64,000 nucleotides of DNA from Microbacterium sp. ProA8 (lineage in GTDB: Bacteria; Actinomycetota; Actinomycetes; Actinomycetales; Microbacteriaceae): NCBI RefSeq assembly GCF_039905635.1, contig NZ_CP157000.1, positions 1,488,001 to 1,552,000 of the forward strand. Direction: 5' to 3'. Below the pieces are notes generated by a model, which worked only from the letters and a program-made list of their open reading frames with translations, did not search any database and was not told the DNA's origin. This document shows positions 1 through 9,207 of this stretch, in pieces (the first letter of the stretch is position 1; every line of letters begins with the position of its first letter). The translations under genes and the position numbers were made by a program.

Positions 1-475
1 CGAAGCCCCCGGTGACACGCGCCTGTACGTCAGCGTCGACGGCGGGATGAGCGACAACGCCCGCCCTGCCCTGTACGGTGCGCAGTTCTCGGCGAGGATC
101 GCGTCGCGCACGAGCGACGCCGAGCCGGCGCTCGCGAGGGTGGTCGGAAAGCACTGCGAGTCGGGTGACATCGTGGTCGACGCCGAGTACCTTCCTGCCG
201 ATGTGTCGCCCGGCGACCTGCTCGCCGTCCCGGCGACCGGCGCCTACTGCTTCTCGCTCGCGAGCAACTACAACTACGTGCCCCGCCCGCCCGTCGTGGC
301 GCTGCGCGGGGGAGAGGCCCGCGTCATCGTGCGCGGCGAGACGATCGACGATCTTCTCGCCCGCGACGCCGGCGTCGATACCGCTGTGTTCGAAGCTGGG
401 CGCCCCTCCGGGGGCGCACCGATGGAAGGGAAACAACGTATGCCCGTACTGAGCGAGCGAAGCGAGTCGAAGTGA
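1..475 (+). CDS. lysA: Diaminopimelate decarboxylase, C-terminal part (5' end outside window)
   Basis: The reading frame enters at base 2 and ends with TGA at 473-475. It carries the LysA signature [18 protein letters not shown] near its start and the C-terminal segment around [13 protein letters not shown], which in this PLP enzyme family contributes the active site Tyr. The enzyme decarboxylates meso-diaminopimelate to L-lysine. The stop overlaps the GTG start of hom by four bases (GTGA), so hom is probably translationally coupled. The last residues, LSERSESK, are encoded by a dispersed GC-rich repeat rather than by conserved LysA sequence, so the natural C-terminus has probably been extended by repeat DNA. 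The N-terminal barrel is not in the window. Confidence 0.93.
   Translation, partial: EAPGDTRLYVSVDGGMSDNARPALYGAQFSARIASRTSDAEPALARVVGKHCESGDIVVDAEYLPADVSPGDLLAVPATGAYCFSLASNYNYVPRPPVVALRGGEARVIVRGETIDDLLARDAGVDTAVFEAGRPSGGAPMEGKQRMPVLSERSESK
449..472. repeat. Dispersed GC-rich repeat at the lysA/hom junction
   Basis: Bases 450-461 are the exact reverse complement of TTCGCTCGCTCA, which also occurs at 43388-43399 inside the tandem repeats between murE-like and ycnI. The element is G/C/A-patterned (GAGCGAGCGAAGCGAG core) and encodes the last codons of lysA up to the hom start. It looks like one member of a dispersed family in this genome; only these two loci are visible here. Confidence 0.5.
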
Positions 476-1809
476 CCGACTACCGCCGCCTCCGCGTCGC
501 GCTGCTGGGAGCCGGAGCCGTGGGCTCGCAGGTCGCGGCGCTGCTGCGCCAGCACGCCGACGAGCTCGCCGACCGGGCGGGAGCGCGACTGGAGCTGGTC
601 GGCATCGCGGTGCGCGACGTCGACGCCAAGCGCGACGTCGAGCTGCCTCAGGAGCTCTTCACGACGGACGCCGACGCGCTCATCGTCGGCTCCGACATCG
701 TCATCGAGCTGATGGGCGGCATCGAGCCGGCACGTACCTACCTGCTGCACGCGATCAACTCGGGCGCCGACGTCGTGACCGCCAACAAGGCGCTCCTGGC
801 GACGCACGGCCCTGAGATCTTCGACGCCGCCGACCAGGTGGGCGCCGAGGTCTACTACGAGGCCGCCGCCGCCGGCGCCATCCCGATCATCCGCCCGCTG
901 CGCGACTCGCTGGCCGGCGACCGCGTGCAGCGCATCATGGGCATCGTCAACGGCACCACGAACTACATCCTCGACCGCATGGACACCGAGGGCGCCGAGT
1001 TCTCGGACGTGCTCGCCGACGCGCAGCGCCTCGGGTACGCCGAGGCGGATCCGACGGCCGATGTCGAGGGCTACGACGCCGCCCAGAAGGCCGCGATCCT
1101 CGCGAGCCTCGCCTTCCACACGACGGTGCCGCTCGAGGCGGTGCACCGCGAGGGCATCACCGCGATCGACTCGTCGATGATGGATGCCGCGCGCCACGCC
1201 GGCTACGTCATCAAACTGCTGGCGGTCTGCGAGCGGCTGACCGAGGAATCCGGCGAGTCCATCTCGGTGCGCGTCTATCCCGCGCTCATCGACCGCGCCC
1301 ACCCGCTCGCCAGCGTGCACGGAGCCAACAACGCGGTGTTCGTGCAGGCCGAGGCCGCCGGCAACCTGATGTTCTACGGCGCGGGCGCCGGCGGCGTGCA
1401 GACCGCATCCGCGGTGCTCGGTGACGTCGTGTCGGCGGCCCGCCGCCACATCGCCGGCGGTGTCGGCGTCGGCGAGTCGACGCTGGCCAACCTCCCCATC
1501 GTGCCCGTGGGCCGCGTCACGACGCGCTACCAGATCACGCTCGAGGTCGACGACCAGCCGGGCGTGCTCGCGACGGTCGCCGGCATCCTCAGCGACGGTC
1601 GTGTCTCGATCGCCACCGTCGAGCAGACCGTCGAGCAGACGGTGGCGCAGGCAGTCGGGGACGCGCGCGACAGCGAGGGCGGCGTCGCGCGACTGGTGAT
1701 CGGCACGCACAAGGCGTTGGAGCAGGACCTGAGCGAGACGGTGGACCGACTGGCCGCCAGCGGCGTCGTGGAGCGCGTCGTCTCGGTCCTGCGGGTCGAA
1801 GGCAATTGA
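472..1809 (+). CDS. hom: Homoserine dehydrogenase
   Basis: A 445-residue protein, the normal length for the ACT-domain form. It reduces aspartate semialdehyde to homoserine, the branch point to threonine and methionine. The NAD(P)-binding loop GAGAVGS lies at residues 13-19, the NKA segment at about 105, and the substrate-binding [10 protein letters not shown] stretch near 130. The C-terminal ACT domain begins near residue 350 ([20 protein letters not shown]), the usual site of threonine feedback. GTG start at 472 overlaps the lysA stop; no strong Shine-Dalgarno is visible, which fits coupling. thrC follows 19 bases downstream, so lysA-hom-thrC-thrB reads as one operon. Confidence 0.97.
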   Translation: MTDYRRLRVALLGAGAVGSQVAALLRQHADELADRAGARLELVGIAVRDVDAKRDVELPQELFTTDADALIVGSDIVIELMGGIEPARTYLLHAINSGADVVTANKALLATHGPEIFDAADQVGAEVYYEAAAAGAIPIIRPLRDSLAGDRVQRIMGIVNGTTNYILDRMDTEGAEFSDVLADAQRLGYAEADPTADVEGYDAAQKAAILASLAFHTTVPLEAVHREGITAIDSSMMDAARHAGYVIKLLAVCERLTEESGESISVRVYPALIDRAHPLASVHGANNAVFVQAEAAGNLMFYGAGAGGVQTASAVLGDVVSAARRHIAGGVGVGESTLANLPIVPVGRVTTRYQITLEVDDQPGVLATVAGILSDGRVSIATVEQTVEQTVAQAVGDARDSEGGVARLVIGTHKALEQDLSETVDRLAASGVVERVVSVLRVEGN

Positions 1810-1828
1810 GGGTCTGAAGGAGACTGAC

Positions 1829-2938
1829 ATGGCACATGTTTGGCGCGGAGTCCTCCGCGAGTACGCAGATCGTCTGGGCGTGACGGATGCCTCGACCGTG
1901 GTCACCCTGGGTGAAGGCGGGACGCCGCTCCTGCCCGCCCCGGCGCTGTCGCGCCGCACCGGCACGGACGTGTGGGTGAAGTTCGAGGGCATGAACCCCA
2001 CCGGCTCGTTCAAGGACCGCGGCATGACCGTCGCGGTGTCGCGTGCGATCGATCACGGCGCCAAGGCGGTGATCTGCGCGTCGACCGGCAACACGTCCGC
2101 CTCGGCCGCGGCCTACGCCGCGCACGCCGGCATCACGGCCGCCGTGCTCGTGCCCGAGGGCAAGATCGCGATGGGCAAGCTGAGCCAGGCCGTCGCCCAC
2201 AACGGCCGCCTCATCCAGATCCGCGGCAACTTCGACGACTGCCTCGAGATCGCCCGCGAACTGGCCGACAACTACCCCGTGCACCTCGTCAACTCGGTCA
2301 ACCCCGACCGCATCGACGGCCAGAAGACGGCCGCGTACGAGGTCGTCGAGCAGCTGGGCGACGCGCCCGACTTCCACTTCATCCCCGTCGGCAACGCCGG
2401 CAACTACACCGCCTACACGCGCGGCTACACCGAAGAGGCCGCGGCGAACGTCTCGACCCGCGTGCCGCGCATGTTCGGCTTCCAGGCCGAGGGCTCGGCA
2501 CCGCTCGTGCGCGGCGAGGTCGTGAAGCACCCGGAGACGGTGGCGAGCGCCATCCGCATCGGCAACCCGGCGTCGTGGGACCTCGCGCTCGAGGCCCGCG
2601 CGGCGACCGACGGCTACTTCGGGGCCATCGACGACGACCGCATCCTCGCGGCGCAGAAGCTCCTGTCCGGTGAGGTCGGGATCTTCGTCGAGCCGGCGTC
2701 GGCCATCAGCGTGGCAGGGCTCCTGGACCGCGTCGAGGCGGGCGTCGTGCCGCAGGGCGCGCGCGTCGTGCTGACGGTCACGGGCCACGGGCTCAAGGAC
2801 CCGCACTGGGCGCTGCGCAACGCGGACGGCTCGGAGGTCGAGCCCACCGTCGTCGACGCGACCACGTCGGAAGTGGCATCCGTTCTCGACCTCGTCCGCG
2901 CCGCCGAATCCGTCGACGCGCCGGGACCGCGCGCGTGA
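1829..2938 (+). CDS. thrC: Threonine synthase
   Basis: A 369-residue fold-type II PLP enzyme converting O-phosphohomoserine to threonine. The PLP lysine is K62 in [11 protein letters not shown], followed by the [13 protein letters not shown] loop and the phosphate-binding region [11 protein letters not shown]. The short length matches the actinobacterial/Bacillus type rather than the longer E. coli ThrC. ATG start has the Shine-Dalgarno GAAGGAG at 1816-1822. Its TGA stop overlaps the thrB GTG start by four bases (2935-2938), coupling translation of the last two threonine enzymes. Confidence 0.97.
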   Translation: MAHVWRGVLREYADRLGVTDASTVVTLGEGGTPLLPAPALSRRTGTDVWVKFEGMNPTGSFKDRGMTVAVSRAIDHGAKAVICASTGNTSASAAAYAAHAGITAAVLVPEGKIAMGKLSQAVAHNGRLIQIRGNFDDCLEIARELADNYPVHLVNSVNPDRIDGQKTAAYEVVEQLGDAPDFHFIPVGNAGNYTAYTRGYTEEAAANVSTRVPRMFGFQAEGSAPLVRGEVVKHPETVASAIRIGNPASWDLALEARAATDGYFGAIDDDRILAAQKLLSGEVGIFVEPASAISVAGLLDRVEAGVVPQGARVVLTVTGHGLKDPHWALRNADGSEVEPTVVDATTSEVASVLDLVRAAESVDAPGPRA

Positions 2939-3900
2939 CTGCAGCCGTCGTGCCCGCGCCCGTCACGGACGCCCGCGAGGGGCGCCGGGTCGTGGTGCGG
3001 GTTCCGGCGACGAGCGCCAACCTCGGGCCCGGTTTCGACACCCTCGGCCTCGCGCTGAGCGTGTACGACGAGCTCGATGTCACGGCGCTCCCCGAAGGGC
3101 AGCTCGAGATCGAGGTCGAGGGGGCCGGCGCGGCCGACGTTCCTCGCGACGCCTCGCACCTGGTGGTGCGGGCCATCGCGTACGCCTTCGAATCCGTGGG
3201 ACGGCGGATGCCGGGGCTGCGCCTCGTCGCCAGGAACGTCATCCCGCACGGGCGCGGACTGGGCTCGTCGGGCGCGGCGGTGGTGTCGGGCCTGCTGGCC
3301 GCGAAGGGCCTGCTCGAGGGCGACGTGGAGCTCGGCCCGGACGCCCTGCTGCGGCTCGCGACCGAGCTCGAGGGACACCCCGACAACGTCGCGCCGGCGC
3401 TGTTCGGCGGTCTCACGATCGCCTGGGTCGACGACGGCGGCCCGCAGCACAAGAAGCTGCTGGTGCACCGCGGCGTGTCGCCCCTCGTGCTCGTGCCGGA
3501 GTTCACCATGTCGACGCAGCTCGCCCGGAGCCTGCAGCCCACGCAGGTGCCCCGTGAGGACGCCGTCTTCAACGTGTCCCGCTCGGCGCTGCTCATCGCG
3601 GCGCTCACGCAGAGCCCTGAGCTGCTGCAGGCGGCCACCGAGGACAAGCTCCACCAGAACTACCGCGCGAGCGCCATGCCCGACACCGACGCCCTCGTGC
3701 GGACGCTGCGCGCCCAGGGCTTCGCGGCGGTCGTTTCCGGAGCGGGCCCGAGCGTGCTCGTGCTCGCCGACGGACCCGGGCGACGGCTCGAAGCGGCGGC
3801 GCTCGCCGCGGCCACGACCGACACCCCGTGGGAGGCGCTCATGCTCGCCGTCGACTTCAAGGGTGGTACAGTGAGGGAGTACGCGGAGGGTTCCACGTAA
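2935..3900 (+). CDS. thrB: Homoserine kinase
   Basis: A 321-residue GHMP kinase that phosphorylates homoserine, supplying ThrC. Visible motifs are the N-terminal [21 protein letters not shown], the ATP-binding [22 protein letters not shown] loop near residue 105-125, and the C-terminal [10 protein letters not shown] motif 3. It starts with GTG inside the thrC stop (GTGA). It is the last gene of the threonine group; a 202-base leader separates it from rho. Confidence 0.97.
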   Translation: MTAAVVPAPVTDAREGRRVVVRVPATSANLGPGFDTLGLALSVYDELDVTALPEGQLEIEVEGAGAADVPRDASHLVVRAIAYAFESVGRRMPGLRLVARNVIPHGRGLGSSGAAVVSGLLAAKGLLEGDVELGPDALLRLATELEGHPDNVAPALFGGLTIAWVDDGGPQHKKLLVHRGVSPLVLVPEFTMSTQLARSLQPTQVPREDAVFNVSRSALLIAALTQSPELLQAATEDKLHQNYRASAMPDTDALVRTLRAQGFAAVVSGAGPSVLVLADGPGRRLEAAALAAATTDTPWEALMLAVDFKGGTVREYAEGST

Positions 3901-4102
3901 TACGTGAATCTGGCCTCCGTCGCAAATCTGCGAAACCACCGCACGGCATTCTGACCTGCCGACGTCCGCTGAGCACCCTCGCGGTCCCTCACCCCGTCGG
4001 CGGGAGTTTCGACAGGCGTGACAACTGATCGAGACGGGCAGACGCCACCCGCAGTGCTGTGCGAGTCGTGCACATTCGTTCGTTTTTCACAAGGGAGAAC
4101 TC
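3901..4102 (+). promoter_or_regulatory. rho 5' leader with C-rich, G-poor stretch
   Basis: No gene is seen in this 202-base gap. Bases 3931-4000 contain about 32 C and 17 G by hand count, unlike the roughly even C/G of the surroundings. Such a bubble resembles a rut site and would fit the autoregulation by Rho known in several bacteria. A small inverted repeat TCGCA/TGCGA lies at 3920-3933. Bases 4091-4097 (AAGGGAG) are the rho ribosome-binding site. A TACAGT hexamer at 3867-3872, inside thrB, is a possible -10 box, but no good -35 is visible. Confidence 0.35.
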
Positions 4103-6250
4103 GTGGAGTCCATCTCCGAGGTCCATGCCGACGTTCCGGCCGACGAGCGCGCGGAAGCGCCCGAGGCTGTCGAGAACGCCGAGACCATCGAAGCCGCGGC
4201 TGAGGAAGCCGTGATCGAGGCCGTCGTGGCCGACACCGTCGCCGATGAGGCCGTCGTCGAGGCCGTCGCTGCAGAGGAGGCCGCCGAGGAGGCGGTCGCC
4301 GAGGCGATCGTCGCCGAGGACGCCGGTGACCCGGCGGCCGCCGCGGCTGCCGAAGCCGTCGCCGAAGAAGCCGTCGCCGAGGCCCTCGTGGCCGACGCCG
4401 TCGCCGAGGAAGCGGTCGCCGAAGCGGTCGTGGCCGACGCCGTGGCGGCGGAAGTCGTCGCGGAGGAGGTTCCGGCGGCACCGGTCAAGGCGCCGCGCAA
4501 GCGCGCGCCGCGCCGTGCCAAGAGCACCGACGTCCCGCCGGCCGAGCCCGTCGAGGCACCGGCCGAGGCTGCTGCCACCGAGACGCCGGCCGAGACCGCA
4601 CCTGCCGAGGCCGCGCCGGCCGAGAGCGCACCCGCCGAGGCGGCGCCTGCCGAGGGCGACGCCCAGGCAGCAGATGACGCTGCGGAGGCGGCATCCGCCC
4701 CCGCAGGCGACGCCGAGGCACCCGCCGAAGCAGCCGAGCAGTCCGCCGAGGGCGAGGCCGAGGGCACCGACACGCCGGCTCGTGGCCGCAGCCGCAGCCG
4801 CAGCCGCAGCCGCAACCGGAACGCGCAGGGCGGTCAGAACCAGAACGCCCAGAACTCCAACGCCCAGGGCGGTCAGGGCGCGCAGGCGCAGAACGCCCAG
4901 GGCGGTCAGAACCAGAACGCGCAGCCTGCCGTGGCCGAGCCCGCCAAGGCCGAGACGCCCGAGGACGACCAGCAGTCGCAGGGCAACGGCCGGGGCCGCC
5001 AGCGCAACAAGCGCCGTGGCACCCAGACGACCGGCGACGAGTTCGACACCGAGATCGGCGAGGACGACGTCCTCATCCCGATCGCCGGCATCCTCGACGT
5101 GCTCGACAACTACGCGTTCGTCCGCACCTCCGGCTACCTGCCCGGCCCGAGCGACGTCTACGTCTCGCTCGGCCAGGTCAAGAAGTACAACCTCCGCAAG
5201 GGCGACGCCGTCGTCGGCGCCATCAAGCAGCCGCGCGAGGGCGAGCAGTCCAGCCGCCAGAAGTACAACGCGCTCGTCAAGGTCGATGCCGTGAACGGCC
5301 TCTCGGTCGACGACGCCGCGACGCGTGTCGAGTTCGGCAAGCTGACGCCGCTGTACCCGCAGGAGCGCCTGCGCCTCGAGACGGGTCCCGAGAAGCTGAC
5401 CCAGCGCATCATCGACCTGGTCGCGCCGATCGGCAAGGGGCAGCGCGGACTCATCGTCGCCCCGCCGAAGGCCGGCAAGACGATCGTGCTGCAGCAGATC
5501 GCCAACGCGATCTCGATCAACAACCCCGAGGTCCACCTCATGGTCGTGCTGGTCGACGAGCGGCCCGAAGAGGTCACCGACATGCAGCGCACGGTGAAGG
5601 GCGAGGTCATCGCCTCGACCTTCGACCGTCCCGCCGAGGACCACACCACGGTCGCCGAGCTCGCCATCGAGCGCGCCAAGCGCCTCGTGGAGCTCGGTCG
5701 AGACGTCGTCGTTCTCCTGGACTCGATCACGCGTCTGGGCCGTGCGTACAACATCTCGGCGCCGACCTCGGGCCGCGTGCTCACCGGTGGCGTCGACGCG
5801 TCGGCGCTGTACCCGCCCAAGCGCTTCTTCGGCGCCGCGCGCAACATCGAGAACGGCGGATCGCTCACGATCCTCGCGACCGCGCTCGTCGAGACCGGCT
5901 CCAAGATGGACGACGTCATCTTCGAGGAGTTCAAGGGCACCGGCAACAGCGAGCTGCGCCTGTCGCGCCAGCTGGCCGACAAGCGCATCTTCCCGGCCGT
6001 CGACGTCAACGCGTCGAGCACCCGCCGCGAAGAGATGCTGCTGTCGCCCGACGAGGTCAAGATCACGTGGAAGCTGCGTCGCGCGCTGGCGGGTCTCGAC
6101 CCGCAGCAGGCCCTCGAGGTCGTGCTCGGCAAGCTCAAGGAGACGTCGTCCAACGTCGAGTTCCTCGTGCAGATGCAGAAGTCGATCCCGGCTCCGACCA
6201 CCGGTCACAGCGGCGGACGCAGCCACGCGGACGACAACAGCATCCGCTGA
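4103..6250 (+). CDS. rho: Transcription termination factor Rho with long low-complexity N-terminal region
   Basis: A 715-residue Rho. Residues from about 305 on are canonical: the RNA-binding OB fold (GILDVLDNYAFVRTSGYLPG, DVYVSLGQVKKYNLRKGD), Walker A APPKAGKT at 453-460, the Walker B strand DVVVLLDSITRLGRAYN, and the R-loop region near FFGAARNIENGGSLTILATAL. Residues 1-225 are almost wholly Ala/Glu/Val/Pro repeats. Residues 227-275 are an RSRSRSRNRN tract followed by tandem NAQGGQNQNAQ-type Asn/Gln/Gly repeats. I see no N-terminal helix-bundle (Rho_N) motif. E. coli Rho is 419 residues; actinobacterial Rho proteins often carry N-terminal inserts, but the missing helix bundle is unusual. GTG start with AAGGGAG five bases upstream. 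Confidence 0.96.
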   Translation: MESISEVHADVPADERAEAPEAVENAETIEAAAEEAVIEAVVADTVADEAVVEAVAAEEAAEEAVAEAIVAEDAGDPAAAAAAEAVAEEAVAEALVADAVAEEAVAEAVVADAVAAEVVAEEVPAAPVKAPRKRAPRRAKSTDVPPAEPVEAPAEAAATETPAETAPAEAAPAESAPAEAAPAEGDAQAADDAAEAASAPAGDAEAPAEAAEQSAEGEAEGTDTPARGRSRSRSRSRNRNAQGGQNQNAQNSNAQGGQGAQAQNAQGGQNQNAQPAVAEPAKAETPEDDQQSQGNGRGRQRNKRRGTQTTGDEFDTEIGEDDVLIPIAGILDVLDNYAFVRTSGYLPGPSDVYVSLGQVKKYNLRKGDAVVGAIKQPREGEQSSRQKYNALVKVDAVNGLSVDDAATRVEFGKLTPLYPQERLRLETGPEKLTQRIIDLVAPIGKGQRGLIVAPPKAGKTIVLQQIANAISINNPEVHLMVVLVDERPEEVTDMQRTVKGEVIASTFDRPAEDHTTVAELAIERAKRLVELGRDVVVLLDSITRLGRAYNISAPTSGRVLTGGVDASALYPPKRFFGAARNIENGGSLTILATALVETGSKMDDVIFEEFKGTGNSELRLSRQLADKRIFPAVDVNASSTRREEMLLSPDEVKITWKLRRALAGLDPQQALEVVLGKLKETSSNVEFLVQMQKSIPAPTTGHSGGRSHADDNSIR

Positions 6251-6256
6251 TCCCCC

Positions 6257-7351
6257 ATGGGCGAACCCGCGATGTTCGATTCCGTCCGGGCGCTGATCGA
6301 CGAGCACCGCGCGGTGCAGGAGGAGCTCTCCGACCCCGCGGTGCACGCCGATGCGGCGCGCGCGAAGCGGGTCAACCGGCGCTACGCCGAGCTGTCGCGC
6401 ATCGTGAAGGCGCACGAGGACTGGCTGGCGGCATCCGATGATCTGGATGCCGCCCGCGAGCTCGCCCGTGAAGACGAGGCGTTCGCCGAAGAGGTGCCGG
6501 CACTCGAGGCGCGCCTGGTTGAGGCGCACGAACGACTGCGACGGCTGCTGATCCCGCGGGACCCGGACGACGCGCGCGACGTGATCATGGAGATCAAGCA
6601 GGGCGAGGGCGGCGCCGAATCGGCGCTGTTCGCGGCCGACCTCCTGCGCATGTACCTGCAGTACGCCGCGTCGAAGGGCTGGAAGACGGAGCTCCTCGAG
6701 CGCAACGAGTCCGACCTCGGCGGCTACAAGGACGTCCAGGTCGCGATCAAGGGCTCCTCATCCGATCCCGCGCAAGGGGTGTGGGCGCACCTGAAGTACG
6801 AGGGCGGCGTGCATCGCGTGCAGCGCGTGCCGGCGACCGAGTCGCAGGGGCGGATCCACACCTCGACCACCGGCGTGCTGGTGTTCCCCGAGGTCGACGA
6901 GCCCGAAGAGATCCACATCGACCCAAACGACCTCAAGATCGACGTGTTCCGGTCGTCGGGTCCCGGCGGGCAGTCGGTCAACACGACCGACTCCGCGGTG
7001 CGCATCACGCACGTGCCGACGGGGATCGTGGTCTCGATGCAGAACGAGAAGTCGCAGCTGCAGAACCGCGAGGCCGGCATGCGCGTGCTGCGTGCGCGCC
7101 TGCTCGCCAAGCAGCAGGAGGAGCTCGACGCGGCGGCATCCGACGCCCGCCGCTCACAGATCCGCGGCATGGACCGGTCCGAGCGCATCCGCACCTACAA
7201 CTTCCCCGAGAACCGCATCGCCGACCACCGCACCGGCTACAAGTCGTACAACCTCGACCAGGTCATGGACGGCGCGCTCGAGCCGATCATCGAGTCGGCG
7301 ATCACCGCCGACGAAGAGGCGCGGCTCGCCGCCCTCGGCGGCGACGCCTGA
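6257..7351 (+). CDS. prfA: Peptide chain release factor 1
   Basis: A 364-residue class I release factor reading UAA and UAG. The codon-recognition tripeptide PAT is in [14 protein letters not shown], which marks RF1 rather than RF2 (SPF), and the catalytic GGQ is at residues 237-239 in [20 protein letters not shown]. The first in-frame ATG is 6257; the ATG at 6272 ([12 protein letters not shown]) matches the usual RF1 N-terminus better and may be the true start. Neither has a strong ribosome-binding site. It is six bases after rho. Its usual partner prmC, which methylates the GGQ glutamine, is 7.5 kb downstream. Confidence 0.96.
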   Translation: MGEPAMFDSVRALIDEHRAVQEELSDPAVHADAARAKRVNRRYAELSRIVKAHEDWLAASDDLDAARELAREDEAFAEEVPALEARLVEAHERLRRLLIPRDPDDARDVIMEIKQGEGGAESALFAADLLRMYLQYAASKGWKTELLERNESDLGGYKDVQVAIKGSSSDPAQGVWAHLKYEGGVHRVQRVPATESQGRIHTSTTGVLVFPEVDEPEEIHIDPNDLKIDVFRSSGPGGQSVNTTDSAVRITHVPTGIVVSMQNEKSQLQNREAGMRVLRARLLAKQQEELDAAASDARRSQIRGMDRSERIRTYNFPENRIADHRTGYKSYNLDQVMDGALEPIIESAITADEEARLAALGGDA

Positions 7352-7381
7352 CCCCGGTCTTCGGCCACGCCCCCGCCCCCC

Positions 7382-7419
7382 CCGCGCGCCTCGCCTTCCC
7401 CCGCGCGCCTCGCCTTCCC
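7382..7419. repeat. Two-copy 19-bp tandem repeat
   Basis: Two identical 19-base units (7382-7400 and 7401-7419) of CCGCGCGCCTCGCCTTCCC lie just after prfA. They are pyrimidine-rich on + and precede the first palindrome. No coding role is seen. Confidence 0.6.
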
Positions 7420-7440
7420 CCGCGGGGACCGTTCAACCCT

Positions 7441-7501
7441 GTTCACTTGCGCTGAACGTACGCGAAATCGGGCGATCGGTGTACGTTCAGCGCAAGTGAA
7501 C
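7441..7501. repeat. 61-bp palindromic repeat, copy A
   Basis: Perfect 21-bp inverted arms at 7441-7461 and 7481-7501 share the core CACTTGCGCTGAACGTAC and flank a 19-base centre at 7462-7480. Copy B at 8586-8646 has identical arms, the same 19-base centre length and a related centre. The two copies bracket one gene (7589-8539). Copy A begins 89 bases after prfA and could also act as a terminator in either direction, although no U-tract follows. The pairing suggests a REP- or MITE-like element. Confidence 0.85.
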
Positions 7502-7544
7502 TGGATCGGATCGCCTGCGGAGCGGCCAAGCGACGGGGACTGTG

Positions 7545-7550
7545 GATAAT
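7545..7550 (+). promoter_or_regulatory. Probable -10 box for the nuclease-like gene
   Basis: GATAAT preceded by TGTG (extended -10 like) lies about 38 bases before the ATG at 7589. It is one of the most AT-rich spots in the region. A -35 is not obvious. Confidence 0.4.
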
Positions 7551-7588
7551 TCAACGGATGCCCCGCCGCGAAGTGGCAAGGTTCACAG

Positions 7589-8539
7589 ATGCCCGCGATC
7601 GACGGTCCGGCCTTTCGTGTCGGGGATGCGCTCCGTTCTGGCATGCCGCGTCGAGCGGTGGACGCCCGCACACTTGACCGGCCGTTCGCCGGGCTGCGGG
7701 CGCATCCCGCCGCTGATAGCGACCAAGAGGGGCGGCATCCGCTCGAGGTCGCGCGAGACGCGCATCGCCGCGCAGCGCGGCAGTTCACCACGCACATGCA
7801 TGTCCACGAGTTCTTCTCGCACGCCACGGCGGCGCTGTTGTGGGACCTGCCCCTGCCGTCGGTGCCGGATGGCATCGACGTGTCGGTCATCGCCCCCCAT
7901 CGCGCGCCATCAGGCCGAGGGGTGCGAGGTCACCAGCTCGCCGGCGCGCAGGTCACGACGACAGAGCACGACGAGGGTTTCTCGATCACCTCTCCCGGGT
8001 CGACATGGGCGCAGCTCGGCGCGGCCGTCAAGCACCCGTACGACCTCACAGCGCTCGCGGACGCGGTGATCCGTACGCCGCGCATCCCCGGTCCGCACGG
8101 GCGTCTGCTGAGAGCCGCGCACTCGACGGTCGCCGAGCTCGCCGTCGAACTGGGACGGGGCCGGCGGATCGGAATACGCAGCCTCGAGGAGGCCCTGCAC
8201 CGCGCGCGGCCCGGCGCAGCGTCGCGCCCTGAGACGTGGACCCGGCTGACCATCGTCGACGCGGGGTTGCCGGAGCCGACGCTCGACCATGACGTGTACG
8301 ACGAGCGGGGCGTCTTCATCGGCTGCGTCGACCTCGCCTACGTCGCGCTGAAGATCGCCATCGAGTACGAGGGCGACCACCACCGCGTCGAGGCTGCGCA
8401 GTGGGCGCGCGACATCCAGAAGCACGATCGACTCGCAGAGCTCGGATGGCGGGTGATCCGCGTCACCCGGGCGGACGTGTTCGAGCACCCAGGAGAACTG
8501 GTCGGCCGGGTCCGCAGCGCCCTCCGTTCACGCGCCTGA
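7589..8539 (+). CDS. DUF559-like protein with C-terminal PD-(D/E)XK nuclease motif
   Basis: A 316-residue protein of the kind often annotated in Microbacteriaceae as DUF559 or AbiEi-antitoxin-domain protein. The C-terminal part has a Vsr/PD-(D/E)XK-like pattern: D in CVDLAY, then IAIEYEGDHHR, then QWARDIQKHDRLAELGWRVIRVT. This fits a small metal-dependent endonuclease fold. The N-terminal 200 residues look like a DNA-binding or regulatory region but have no motif I can name. ATG start with CAAGG at 7577-7581. The gene is alone, and identical-arm palindromes lie 87 bases upstream and 46 bases downstream. Function is unknown; a defence, homing or antitoxin-like role is inference only. Confidence 0.7.
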   Translation: MPAIDGPAFRVGDALRSGMPRRAVDARTLDRPFAGLRAHPAADSDQEGRHPLEVARDAHRRAARQFTTHMHVHEFFSHATAALLWDLPLPSVPDGIDVSVIAPHRAPSGRGVRGHQLAGAQVTTTEHDEGFSITSPGSTWAQLGAAVKHPYDLTALADAVIRTPRIPGPHGRLLRAAHSTVAELAVELGRGRRIGIRSLEEALHRARPGAASRPETWTRLTIVDAGLPEPTLDHDVYDERGVFIGCVDLAYVALKIAIEYEGDHHRVEAAQWARDIQKHDRLAELGWRVIRVTRADVFEHPGELVGRVRSALRSRA

Positions 8540-8585
8540 CGCGCCCGACTGCGCGCCCGGCCGCCATCAGCGGAGCATCGTCGCA

Positions 8586-8646
8586 GTTCACTTGCGCTGA
8601 ACGTACGCAGAAACGGGCCTCCGGCGTACGTTCAGCGCAAGTGAAC
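8586..8646. repeat. 61-bp palindromic repeat, copy B
   Basis: Arms at 8586-8606 and 8626-8646 are identical to copy A. Here pairing extends two more bases (GC/GC), giving a 23-bp stem and a 15-base loop. The centres of A and B both fit a GAAA-C-CGGGC-like pattern. It lies 46 bases after the stop of the nuclease-like gene. Confidence 0.85.
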
Positions 8647-8722
8647 CATGCCGCGGAGGAAGCACCGCGCGCGGGGACGGACGCCGGGGCACGGATGCCG
8701 GGGGCGGGGGATGCCGCGGCGC

Positions 8723-8728
8723 TAGGCT
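8723..8728 (+). promoter_or_regulatory. Leaderless -10 box (holin-like gene)
   Basis: TAGGCT followed by exactly six bases and the GTG start at 8735. Transcription should begin at or next to the start codon. The same layout recurs many times in this window. Confidence 0.55.
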
Positions 8729-8734
8729 TCGAGC

Positions 8735-9133
8735 GTGCTCACGTTCCTGATCCGCGCTCTGATCTTCCTCGTGTCGGCGGCACTCGGCCTCATCGTGGCC
8801 GACCTGATCCTGCCGGGCTTCTCGCTGCACTGGGACGACTGGTGGGGGATCCTCCTCGCGGTGGTGATCTTCGCGGTGCTGCAGAGCATCCTGGCGCCGT
8901 GGCTGTTCAAGATCACCCGGCGGCATGCCAACGCGCTCATCGGCGGCATCGGCCTGCTCTCGACGTTCGTCGCACTGCTCATCGCGGTGCTCATCCCGGC
9001 GGCCGGCATCGGCATCGACGGGCCGGTGGCGTGGATCATCGGCACGCTGATCGTCTGGCTCGTCACGGCGCTCGCGACGTGGCTTCTGCCACCCCTGTTC
9101 ATCAAGAACAAGGTGCAGGACCGCCGCGGCTGA
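8735..9133 (+). CDS. Phage-holin-family-like small membrane protein
   Basis: A 132-residue, highly hydrophobic protein with four predicted membrane segments (about residues 3-25, 32-55, 65-87 and 93-115) and a basic C-terminus (KNKVQDRRG). It resembles the holin 4-2/YvlD group of small chromosomal membrane proteins, mostly of unknown function. No lysin or phage gene is nearby, so a lytic role is unlikely. GTG start follows a TAGGCT box by six bases, indicating a leaderless message. Confidence 0.65.
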   Translation: MLTFLIRALIFLVSAALGLIVADLILPGFSLHWDDWWGILLAVVIFAVLQSILAPWLFKITRRHANALIGGIGLLSTFVALLIAVLIPAAGIGIDGPVAWIIGTLIVWLVTALATWLLPPLFIKNKVQDRRG

Positions 9134-9207
9134 CGACGCGAAGATAGGGATTTCGCCCGATCCGCCCCGAGCGCCGGGGGCACCAGGCTGGTGGGATGAT
9201 GGGCGGT

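Noticed and set aside
274..2025. 583-residue open frame on minus opposite hom
   Set aside because: High-GC antisense shadow: Arg/His/Asp-rich, no motif, fully overlapped by well-supported hom and thrC.
7382..7419. CRISPR array
   Set aside because: Only two directly abutting 19-bp units, no spacers, no cas genes.
7441..7501. Palindrome A as a simple prfA terminator
   Set aside because: It may terminate, but an identical-armed second copy after another gene and no U-tract make a dispersed repeat the better description.
8735..9133. Prophage remnant
   Set aside because: The holin-like protein is a chromosomal small membrane protein type and no other phage gene is present.
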